This document shows positions 19,644 to 28,132 of a stretch of DNA of 39,745 nt, one piece after another. The position numbers and the translations under genes are program-made. The stretch is taken from NCBI GenBank assembly GCA_025450135.1, contig JANWHZ010000024.1, forward strand, positions 1-39,745, in the 5' to 3' direction. Origin of the DNA: Candidatus Saccharimonadales bacterium. GTDB taxonomy: Bacteria; Patescibacteriota; Saccharimonadia; Saccharimonadales; UBA4665. The notes below the pieces were generated by a model that had not been told where the DNA came from, did no database searches, and worked only from the letters and a program-made list of their open reading frames with translations. Every line of letters begins with the position of its first letter. Position 1 is the stretch's first letter.

Positions 19644-19751
19644 GAGAGTAAGCCTCTCGATGTTCTTTGAAAACATAAAAGGAATTGGCGCGCTGTCATA
19701 AGCTGCCTTCCACCTCTGCACCTAATTCCCCGTATTGCCTATGTAATCATA

Positions 19752-19790
19752 TTGACAACTGCGGAAGTTAATGTATAATATTACTACATT
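19752..19790 (+). promoter_or_regulatory. Promoter of island gene 2 (leaderless)
   Basis: TTGACA (19752-19757) N16 TATAAT (19774-19779), 11 nt to ATG 19791. Confidence 0.75.
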
Positions 19791-20297
19791 ATGGCCACAT
19801 TACCCGGCGCATATCTATCTAGCCCCGAGCGGCGGCGGCTGGGCACTAACCCTGACTTGGTCAGGGCGATTGCCGCTATGGGCGATCGCGCTGCGAAGGG
19901 GGGGGCTAGGTATATTCCTGGTCAACTTTCACAGTATCGTCTGGCGCATGGCGAACAAGATGATGGGTTTCAATATCTAAGAGGCGCAGTGGTTGATGCT
20001 GCACGCGAGCATCGTGCTGCAACGGTTCTTGTAATGCCGCAGCATTCGACTTTACGCGAGCGCAGGAGAGCCCAGGACGCTGATCAGCTTAGGCATCAGC
20101 AAGCAGCATTTGCAGCACAAGTAATCCTAGAAGAGCTTCTCCAAGCAAGCGCAGCAGCCACAGCGTCTTTTGGCGCTGATCGTGACGACACTCCGGCAGC
20201 ACATGAAGCAGCTTGGCAAGCTGGTTTTGATGTCTACCAGAGGCATCATCCAGAGAGCCCACGCTACGATTTAGGTGCTACTGACGGCCCGCGATAA
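19791..20297 (+). CDS. Island protein 2 (168 aa), unknown, Lys-poor
   Basis: ORF immediately downstream of a consensus promoter; 1 Lys in 168 aa. Confidence 0.7.
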   Translation: MATLPGAYLSSPERRRLGTNPDLVRAIAAMGDRAAKGGARYIPGQLSQYRLAHGEQDDGFQYLRGAVVDAAREHRAATVLVMPQHSTLRERRRAQDADQLRHQQAAFAAQVILEELLQASAAATASFGADRDDTPAAHEAAWQAGFDVYQRHHPESPRYDLGATDGPR

Positions 20298-20383
20298 TAG
20301 ACACTGTTAACGAAGTGTTAGACCCACATCGTAGCTTGGCGAGATAGTAGTTGGGTCTGACTTATAAACGTATTAAGACGCTT

Positions 20384-21385
20384 GTGTCCAATGTAGCATT
20401 CTCGTAGCCAGGAATACCTTATAGGTATTCCACGGGCGTACGCATGCGGAGCATGCTATGCGGCCGGAAGAAGTTGTAATCCAAGCAGTCCTCAACGAGG
20501 AATGCTTGTAATTCTGCTTTCTGGTAGCTGTTGGTCGTCAGCTTCTTGTAGCTATCCTAGTCGACGCCGTGAGATCGCTCAATCTGACCATTGGGATGCG
20601 GGCTTCGGGGTGATATCCGGCCGTGATGGATATTGTTAGCGGTGAGCCACCGTTGTACGGCGGTCAAAGTGTCTGGCTTGGTTTGTGGCAACTGGTCGTA
20701 GACGAACTTCATGCCGTTGTCGGTCTGGATACAACGGAAGGAGAAAGCTGGGGCAAAGAAACGGATAGCATGCTCCAGGAATCCCACAGTGTAAACGGGG
20801 TTCACTCCCGGATATAGTCGCTTGTATTTAATCCTGGTAGCACAGTCAACAATGTCGTACTGGTACGCAGCATACTTCCAGTGTTTGACGTCCAGTTGGC
20901 CAACTTCATACGGTTGGTACTGGTGCTACTGAGCCGACGCTGGGTGTATGGCCTACGCGTTTTGGCACCGTAAGTTTTGCCCGGCGGAGAACACTACCAA
21001 CTGCATGCCGCGAGACGGCAATGCCGTAATCCCGGGCCAGTACCACGGCCAGCTTCGCTTCACCGTAGCCGAGACCTAGTCGCAACTGGACAATGAGGCT
21101 GGTCGTTTCATCACTCAAATCGGCTCTGTGCGATTTGGCGTTTTCGGCATGTCGTGCAAGCTGGTAAGTTTCTTGTTGTTGGCAAGCCAACGACTGTGCG
21201 AGTAGTAGTATTCACTCCTGGCAATGCTGTAGTGTTTGCAAGCTGCGGTAACACTGTCGAGTTCCTTGGCAGCCCGAAACCCAGCAAAACGGATACGAGC
21301 TCCATATACCTGAAGTTGTTTTCCGGTCATGACTCTTGTCCTCACTTACACTCCTTTCTAATCTGGTAAAAGTGTCCAAGATGTA
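20384..21385. mobile_element. IS remnant bounded by similar end motifs
   Basis: GTGTCCAATGTA (20384-20395) and GTGTCCAAGATGTA (21372-21385) flank the transposase pseudogene, in direct rather than inverted orientation. Boundaries tentative. Confidence 0.45.
20415..21345 (-). pseudogene. Degenerate DDE transposase (IS3/IS481-like, rve integrase core)
   Basis: Fragments in successive frames: MTGKQLQVYGARIRFAGFRAAKELDSV..; LSDETTSLIVQLRLGLGYGEAKLAVVLARDYGIAVSRHAVGSVLRRAKL; IQTDNGMKFVYDQLP...HHGRISPRSPHPNGQIERSHGVD*; after an in-frame stop DSYKKLTT...LVEDCLDYNFFRPHSMLRMRTPVEYL. Confidence 0.88.
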
Positions 21386-21415
21386 CGGGATCGAATAATA
21401 TTCTATGCTAGTAAG

Positions 21416-21444
21416 TTGACTAATAATCTTATTTAGTTTAAAAT
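21416..21444 (+). promoter_or_regulatory. Promoter of island gene 3
   Basis: TTGACT (21416-21421) N17 TAAAAT (21439-21444). Confidence 0.6.
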
Positions 21445-21495
21445 AAAGGTTTTAGTGTTCACTGATACTCAGTAAGCAACGGAGAACAAAGTAAG

Positions 21496-23463
21496 ATGAG
21501 CAGAGGTGAAGGGTTACGTCCTTCTGGTGTAGTAGATGATGCATACTCCTCTTGGGAGTATGCATTGCCGTTGTCTGAAACCCTAGAACGCGGCGTAGGC
21601 TATGATGGTCCACGGACAGACAACGATACATTGGGCGCTAGACGAGCTGGCCGCACGGCCGTCTTGCATTATAAACGTGACGAAGCGGCAGTGCCTCCTG
21701 TCGCCTACATGGATAACCCTGGTGAGTTCGAAGAGGCTGCGCCTGAAAGAAGTGATGAACAAGGCCAAGTTCGGTTAGAAGGGCCTTATGGTACCTGGCA
21801 AGATTTGAGACAACAGCATGATCCCTATGAAGGGCTCACGCCTTGGCAGCGCGGCGCAGAAGATCGACAAAGTGCTTGGGGCGAGGTCCTCCAAGTCGCT
21901 AGCCGTGTTCTCCCTGAACGTATCCGACCTCACATTCGCTCTCGTTGGGACGCTACGCCTGGGATGGCCTGGGAAAGTGCGGTTTTCCTAACAGGAACGT
22001 ACGTAAAACATTTGTTTGATGTGGTTACATTCAGGCAACGTGTACCTCGTGAGGCTGCATGCCAAGAAGCCCCGCAGGCTCGCCGTGATCGTCCGCCAGT
22101 AGAACGTCGGCGCACAAGCGATGTGGTGAGCGCTGTGGTGGGTACGGCTGGTGATGTTGCCGCAGGATTCGCAGGTGTTGCCCTTAGCGCGGCTGACCGA
22201 GCAATCTCGGGCCTTGAATACGTCGTGTACAGCGCCGGACGACACCTTCGTAGAACAGGTAATCATATTGGTGAGACACGCGTCTGGCATGCCGCCGAGC
22301 AGGTCGCTGACACAGCCACCGGATACGCACTTTATGGTGTACTTGTGGGGGGCGCGGCTACGCTGCTCTTCCTCAGTAATCCGTGGTATTATATCGGTCC
22401 TGAAGGCCGTGCAGAGAGGCGCCGTGTACATGCTAGCTTGGATAATCTACGTTTCGGCTCAAGCGTTGCGGCTAGAGGTGAGGAATCTGCCCACGATGCT
22501 GCCCATACTACCTCGCTCCATGAATCTGACCGGCAGCTTGCAGCGCTTATAGATCGCCAACGCCGTCACGTAGAAATAGATAGTTCGTGGAGAAGTGACG
22601 ATTCCGTACCCACGCCTCAATCCTTATTTTCACAGACAGCATGGCCATTAGTCCGTGCCCACCTGGGTCGTATTAACCTTGGCGAAGCAGATAGCCCAGT
22701 ATTGGTCGCTACGCGAGAAACTATCGCGGCAGTTATACGGCAAATCTCAGATGAGCCTCAGGCATTTGCTGCAACTACTCACGTATATGCACTAGACATC
22801 TCCAAGAGCCTAGCTGCAATGTTCCCTGAGACAGAGTCGGGCTGTAAAGCGCGTGGCCTCTCACTGAAAGACGTGGTAGCCACTGTCCTGGAACGCTTAG
22901 GCGTGGGTGATACTGATATAGATCGTAGGCTAGATGTGCTTGCCCTCATGGCAGATCATCTCAGCCAATTTACATTACCTGACATGCCACCAGCCAGTAA
23001 CCCTCCAGTTGCAGGCAGTCCCGCGACTGCTATGGCACCTCGCTCAGCGCCCGAACATACGATAGTCAACGACGATTTCATTGTTCCGTTCATGAGAATT
23101 CTTGCCTATGACCAGCAAAGGCCAGCCAGTGCTAACGATGACTTGTGGCAGGGTGCGCAGCGGCATGCGGCAATCATACGTGAGGATCTTGTGGCAATGG
23201 GCTTCGAAACGATATTGACGGAGCTGGATGAGGTAACCAACGTTAACGACGCTATCGCAACTGCATTAGTTACTGAGGGCCTGGTCAGCAAAAAAGCTGT
23301 CGATGACGGTGACGTTTCAAGCATATTTTATGCAGGGACGTATAACACTGGCACTATTGACACGATAGCCGCGTGCCTACGAGCGTATCATTATTCGCGC
23401 GTATTCCTGAGCCGGTCTGTAAACGGTGGTTCCTCAGCCGAAGCAATTTTGCCTCAGGCCTAG
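21496..23463 (+). CDS. Island protein 3 (655 aa), unknown, Lys-poor, central predicted TM segment
   Basis: ORF with GGAG upstream; 7 Lys in 655 aa; hydrophobic TGYALYGVLVGGAATLLFLSNPWYYIG. Confidence 0.8.
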   Translation: MSRGEGLRPSGVVDDAYSSWEYALPLSETLERGVGYDGPRTDNDTLGARRAGRTAVLHYKRDEAAVPPVAYMDNPGEFEEAAPERSDEQGQVRLEGPYGTWQDLRQQHDPYEGLTPWQRGAEDRQSAWGEVLQVASRVLPERIRPHIRSRWDATPGMAWESAVFLTGTYVKHLFDVVTFRQRVPREAACQEAPQARRDRPPVERRRTSDVVSAVVGTAGDVAAGFAGVALSAADRAISGLEYVVYSAGRHLRRTGNHIGETRVWHAAEQVADTATGYALYGVLVGGAATLLFLSNPWYYIGPEGRAERRRVHASLDNLRFGSSVAARGEESAHDAAHTTSLHESDRQLAALIDRQRRHVEIDSSWRSDDSVPTPQSLFSQTAWPLVRAHLGRINLGEADSPVLVATRETIAAVIRQISDEPQAFAATTHVYALDISKSLAAMFPETESGCKARGLSLKDVVATVLERLGVGDTDIDRRLDVLALMADHLSQFTLPDMPPASNPPVAGSPATAMAPRSAPEHTIVNDDFIVPFMRILAYDQQRPASANDDLWQGAQRHAAIIREDLVAMGFETILTELDEVTNVNDAIATALVTEGLVSKKAVDDGDVSSIFYAGTYNTGTIDTIAACLRAYHYSRVFLSRSVNGGSSAEAILPQA

Positions 23464-23581
23464 CTGTATCTGTAATATAAACATGAGCAGTAACATAATC
23501 ATCTTGACTTTTTGGGCAGTTGCTGCTAGTGTATATGTATTGTCATTATCATAAGCGGAAATTATTAAAGAAGAGAATAAT

Positions 23582-25780
23582 ATGTCACAAGCAGCTCCTA
23601 ATCCACGTGATTTTCCTCAAGACGCTCGACAACAAACGAGAGAATGGGATGCGATTGCTGGCTTTGACGCGGAATTGGTTGATGCTGATCGTATTCCTGA
23701 CGCTGATACGTTTCCGCTATTGCAAGCTTACCGTGGAACTGCTGACCATGTAGGTCAACCTGGCCACAACGGACAACGTGATGGATTTGAACGTCGTGGT
23801 TCTGCAGATGGGCCAACCGGTCCACAACTTGCAGGCGGCGCTAGAAATGCTGATGGGGGCCAGCGTGCACCACATCCTAGACACCCATTTGCACAAAGAA
23901 CACCTCTGGGTGACCGCATTGGTCATAGAGCAGATGTCCGCGGTGACGATGAAGCTCCTGACCATGAGACCCCAGCCGTGCGTCCACAACACGGGCAACA
24001 TAGGGGCCAGGGCTCTGAACCACGGAGAGTGGGAACCGACACAAGCGAATACCCTGCCTTGCCAAGGCCTCCTCGACCCGCGCGTCGTCCAACTAGTAGA
24101 GGCAGTGATGGTGGTCGTGTCACCCCAGCCCAAGCTGAAACAGGACAACGAGCCCAACAAGTTAGAACAGGTGGCGAACAAAGTCCACCATGGGAAGATG
24201 ATGAAGAAGATCAAAGAATTGATCAACGTCCTACAGCCCCGCTACCTATAGCGCGCGCGCCACAACCTCGTGTAGACAGATTGATTAGACTAAGGCATGG
24301 TGCAGGTGCAAACCTAGCAAGAGTTGGCGTTGGGTTAGCACATGGACCAGAGGCTGGTAGGCAGGCACATGATCAGGTTTTGGCGCGCGGTGAAGCTGCA
24401 CGTCGGGAGGCTGATGCCCACGTGGGTGAACACTGGGCTAACATTAGGCGCTCTGCGGCTGCACGTTGGGCTGGAATGATGGCGCTAGCAGGCGGATGGA
24501 ATACTGGGAGCGGAAGATACAGGACTGAACGCCAAAGGCATGCTCATCTGAACCATATAGATATGGTCAACCGGATGGGTGGGAACTATGCTTATCCTTT
24601 CCCGGATACCCGCCCCGGCGGTGAACATGATCCTCATAGGCAATCTGATCAAGCTACAGACCCTAGGGATCCGATTATACTTAGCAGCCCCGTGTCTCTA
24701 CCTCATGAACACAGGGATAGAATACGCGCGGGACTTGCCAATGGAACTATCTTGCATAGGATCGGCGGTGATGGCGGTCATGAGTTCTACCAACGTATGC
24801 GATTAGGTGAAGCAGATGAACCGCACCCTCAGCAAGGGCGCAGCGAGGGCGCTGAAGGTGGACGTCCTGAAGGTCAACCTGATGACACTGCGCAGCGTCT
24901 CCTAGCTGCACCATCGGCCCGCGCTCAGAGTGAAGCTGCTGCACGGGATGACCGTCCTGAATGGATGCCCCAAGATGGAGGGAGACAATTCTACCTAGGT
25001 CGAGCCAGGTTAGAACTTAATGATCTCGTCAGACAATTGGGCCAGCCCACACGTGCTCAAGCCGAACAATGGATGGAGCAGCGAGCACGACAAATGTATG
25101 ATAATGATCGTGCAAGCGGTTATCCACGTTTGCGAGAACAGTACGAAAGAATGTTGGAAGCCCAGCGACAAGATCCTGCGTATCAACGTCGGCTGGCAGT
25201 CGAACGTAATGCAGCTCAGCGACATGAAGCAGCTCAGCGTGAAGCAGCATTAGCGAGCAGCACAGACCCTGATGTGATTGAGGCTAGGCGATTGTTTGCA
25301 CGAGATAAGCATCTCATCCCTGATGATCAGCAGCCTGGATGGGTTGAACGAACAAGAGCTTCCCTAGCATCACAACGTGAACTCGATCGTGAAGCTGCTG
25401 AAAGAGCACGACGAGCTCGCGAGGAGCAACAAGCTAGAGATTTAGCATATGAACGTGCCTACGTGCTGCGGCGGGCTAATGGCATTGCCGATATGTTTGG
25501 TGCACAGATGGGCGCAAAACGTGCTACATTCCCTCCTGAAACCGAACGTGAGACTATGCTAGCTGCACTGGATGCCGCTGAAGAATTTGTCGCAGATGCG
25601 GAAGCTAATAACAGGCGCTTGTGGCAAGCACGTCACTTAGATCAGCTTAGGCAGCAAATAGTACGCGCAGCAGCTACTACGATAGTTCGGGAAGGTATTA
25701 CCCCAACTGAAAGTAGATTGCTAGCGGGAGCCTTTGCTCGCGAACTATTCGGTATGCAACTGGATATAGGCACTCGATAA
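23582..25780 (+). CDS. Island protein 4 (732 aa), unknown, extremely Arg-rich and nearly Lys-free
   Basis: Long ORF preceded by AAAGAAGAG; 2 Lys, about 105 Arg, no Cys seen; low-complexity N-terminal half, helical charged C-terminal half. Confidence 0.8.
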   Translation: MSQAAPNPRDFPQDARQQTREWDAIAGFDAELVDADRIPDADTFPLLQAYRGTADHVGQPGHNGQRDGFERRGSADGPTGPQLAGGARNADGGQRAPHPRHPFAQRTPLGDRIGHRADVRGDDEAPDHETPAVRPQHGQHRGQGSEPRRVGTDTSEYPALPRPPRPARRPTSRGSDGGRVTPAQAETGQRAQQVRTGGEQSPPWEDDEEDQRIDQRPTAPLPIARAPQPRVDRLIRLRHGAGANLARVGVGLAHGPEAGRQAHDQVLARGEAARREADAHVGEHWANIRRSAAARWAGMMALAGGWNTGSGRYRTERQRHAHLNHIDMVNRMGGNYAYPFPDTRPGGEHDPHRQSDQATDPRDPIILSSPVSLPHEHRDRIRAGLANGTILHRIGGDGGHEFYQRMRLGEADEPHPQQGRSEGAEGGRPEGQPDDTAQRLLAAPSARAQSEAAARDDRPEWMPQDGGRQFYLGRARLELNDLVRQLGQPTRAQAEQWMEQRARQMYDNDRASGYPRLREQYERMLEAQRQDPAYQRRLAVERNAAQRHEAAQREAALASSTDPDVIEARRLFARDKHLIPDDQQPGWVERTRASLASQRELDREAAERARRAREEQQARDLAYERAYVLRRANGIADMFGAQMGAKRATFPPETERETMLAALDAAEEFVADAEANNRRLWQARHLDQLRQQIVRAAATTIVREGITPTESRLLAGAFARELFGMQLDIGTR

Positions 25781-25794
25781 TATATTTAATAATC

Positions 25795-25831
25795 AAGTAG
25801 AGCACCATAAAAAATGGTGCTCTACTTTTTT
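25795..25831 (+). terminator. Rho-independent terminator after island gene 4
   Basis: AAGTAGAGCACCAT-aaaaa-ATGGTGCTCTACTT perfect 14-bp stem followed by T-tract. Confidence 0.93.
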
Positions 25832-25906
25832 GTGATGCAGAAAAATATGTGCACACGTATTTTTTTCGGTTCACCGTAGGTTGCAAAAGATTACAATGCA
25901 ACCACA

Positions 25907-25944
25907 TTGACTATCAGGCTTATTAGTAGTATAATATTGTCATT
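25907..25944 (+). promoter_or_regulatory. Promoter of island gene 5 (leaderless)
   Basis: TTGACT (25907-25912) N17 TATAAT (25930-25935), 9 nt to ATG 25945. Confidence 0.78.
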
Positions 25945-28035
25945 ATGGCTGCAGTGCAAGAACAAGTACTCGATGATTTACCAGAATTTCACGTCACAGA
26001 TGCTGGGCTACAAAGCCTTAGCCAAGCATTGGAACGAGTACATGCGACGGCTCAGCTCCGCCTTATGCCAGACACAGATCGAGCCGGCGCACAAGCAAGC
26101 GACGATCGTGGAGCCGCTGATGATCCCCTACCACATGATGAACATGAGGCACCAGCTGAACGTCGCACATTGGCAGCGCGTGGTTTAGGTGCAGCTGCAG
26201 CCAGTGACGTAGCACCACAAGCAAGTCGCACCCCAAGGCAACGTGAACATACCCTCGCGGATGCAGCTGATCCAAGTAGACGCAGGCGAACCCGTCGCGC
26301 TAGTACAAGCGGCGCTGATGAACATCGCGATCGCGATGTTTCTGATGGATCTGGCGCCAGCGCAGTCGCCGCTCTGCCTCGTACCACTAGAGGCTTTGCT
26401 GCGGTATCTCCTACAGCACCTGCTCACGCGAGTGGCGACATAGCCGAAGCACGTAGCTCAGATACACCTACGCTGCCACCAAGCGCTGGGTTATCACCTG
26501 CACACTTTGCACATATGGGAGACTTGTTCCTCACAGATGAAGAAGCTCGAGCCGTAGCTGATAGCCATAATAGAGCACACGGAATCTCACATAACGCTGA
26601 CAACCCCAGCGCCCCCCATTTCGCCCAGTTAATTGAAGCGGGAGCCAAGATTACTCTTGATACAGACCCCGAAATTCTTCACCAAGCATTGACATTGGTT
26701 GCGCTTAATCATCGTGACCCTGCAAGAGCATTACCCAACATTATTCGAGCTGACTTGCCAGACGATCAAGTAGCACACTTGATCGGCATAGCTTGCACAG
26801 AAGCAGCGAGTTTGCGCTCTAATGCTGTATTTGCGCTGCAAGGTGACCTCACGTCGATATCTCAATCAATCCAGCCCATAAGCCCAGACGAGTTGGGGCG
26901 AGCTCATGCTATGATCGGCCGCATCTCTGATAGAATCGTACTTGATCAACGCGCCCTTGCAGATTTCAGGTCGCGCATGCCAGGTGAACTTTACGAACGT
27001 ATTGCAATCGCAACGCGTATTGATCCTACAATAGCAGCAGCAAGGGCGCTTGAGTCGGCTACAACCGAATATCTCATGTGGCAGTGGCAACGAATTCAGG
27101 CTTCTCAACAAGCACCCAGCATTGCTACAGCTTCTTTAGTTGAATCACAAGCTACAGACAGACCCCAAGCAAGGAGACCTTTCCCAGCGCAATTGGGCGA
27201 GCGAAAGAGATTAGATCAAGAACAGCGGCATGCTCAAGAATTGGTAAGAACTCTTATACTTAGGCTACAGCGGTCACAGCATGAAGTAAGGGATGCTGAC
27301 GTTCCCCGACGTCAAAGACAAGCAGCATTGCGGGGTGCGGCACTTCAGCAACTCCGCCTGAATGATGCAGAGTGGGGTGATATTTCAGGCAGCGAAGAAA
27401 TGTGGCTCATTCACCGAACATTAGTTAACAGATTTGGAACTACTGAAGGTTACGATTATGAGGCGGTAGACAGTGCAGCGCAGGCACGTCTCGGCGTTAG
27501 TGTAGATGAATTAATTGCTGCGAGTATTAAAAGGACTCTCGGTTTACACGGTGACGTAGGCGCCATTATGACTGTTCTTAATGATTTCACCTTAAACGGC
27601 CTAGGTTACACTCCCGCCACGGCACATCCAAGGGATACTGGTATGAGACACCAGGCACGTATGTTGGCAGGTGGTGCGAGACGCAGGATGTTTGAGATGA
27701 TGCCGAGAAGCGAAGCCGTACGCCTTGAACAAGCTCGCCTTCAGCCACGTAGGCTTGGTGCACAACCACCTGCAGTGAATTTGGTAAGTCTGCACCAACG
27801 CACACTGCAGCAAGCTCAACAACGACGGTCTGAAGTACTAGGCGGCGCCAGCGAAACACCTCGTCGAGTAGCAGTGGCGGCAAGGCGTGTTAGACCTAGC
27901 TTAGGTAGCAACCCGGGTGACACAGGAGGCGTAAATGGTGGACGGCCTGCAAGTAGGAGCGCTGCCGCGTCTGAGACCCGCACAGCAAACGAGGCACTAG
28001 GACAAGATGATGATCCAGACGGGTGGATAAAGTAG
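25945..28035 (+). CDS. Island protein 5 (696 aa), unknown, Lys-poor
   Basis: ORF immediately downstream of a consensus promoter; 4 Lys and 1 Cys in 696 aa. Confidence 0.8.
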   Translation: MAAVQEQVLDDLPEFHVTDAGLQSLSQALERVHATAQLRLMPDTDRAGAQASDDRGAADDPLPHDEHEAPAERRTLAARGLGAAAASDVAPQASRTPRQREHTLADAADPSRRRRTRRASTSGADEHRDRDVSDGSGASAVAALPRTTRGFAAVSPTAPAHASGDIAEARSSDTPTLPPSAGLSPAHFAHMGDLFLTDEEARAVADSHNRAHGISHNADNPSAPHFAQLIEAGAKITLDTDPEILHQALTLVALNHRDPARALPNIIRADLPDDQVAHLIGIACTEAASLRSNAVFALQGDLTSISQSIQPISPDELGRAHAMIGRISDRIVLDQRALADFRSRMPGELYERIAIATRIDPTIAAARALESATTEYLMWQWQRIQASQQAPSIATASLVESQATDRPQARRPFPAQLGERKRLDQEQRHAQELVRTLILRLQRSQHEVRDADVPRRQRQAALRGAALQQLRLNDAEWGDISGSEEMWLIHRTLVNRFGTTEGYDYEAVDSAAQARLGVSVDELIAASIKRTLGLHGDVGAIMTVLNDFTLNGLGYTPATAHPRDTGMRHQARMLAGGARRRMFEMMPRSEAVRLEQARLQPRRLGAQPPAVNLVSLHQRTLQQAQQRRSEVLGGASETPRRVAVAARRVRPSLGSNPGDTGGVNGGRPASRSAAASETRTANEALGQDDDPDGWIK

Positions 28036-28068
28036 CTGCTACGGTCTTAGCGACAGCATTACTTTGTA

Positions 28069-28096
28069 TTGACTTTTCTGGTTTTTGTATTACAAT
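28069..28096 (+). promoter_or_regulatory. Promoter of island gene 6
   Basis: TTGACT (28069-28074) N16 TACAAT (28091-28096). Confidence 0.65.
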
Positions 28097-28132
28097 TTAG
28101 CGACACGTTTTAACCTGTCAGTGGGAAGAGAT

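Noticed and set aside
23778-24251. 157-aa + strand ORF in another frame within island gene 4
   Set aside because: Overlaps the long, promoter-linked 732-aa frame; composition typical of an out-of-frame reading.
25195-25260. Short tandem-like repeats (GCAGCTCAGCG...GAAGCAGC)
   Set aside because: Encodes low-complexity helical AAQRHEAAQREAA within island protein 4; too short and imperfect for a CRISPR or regulatory repeat array.
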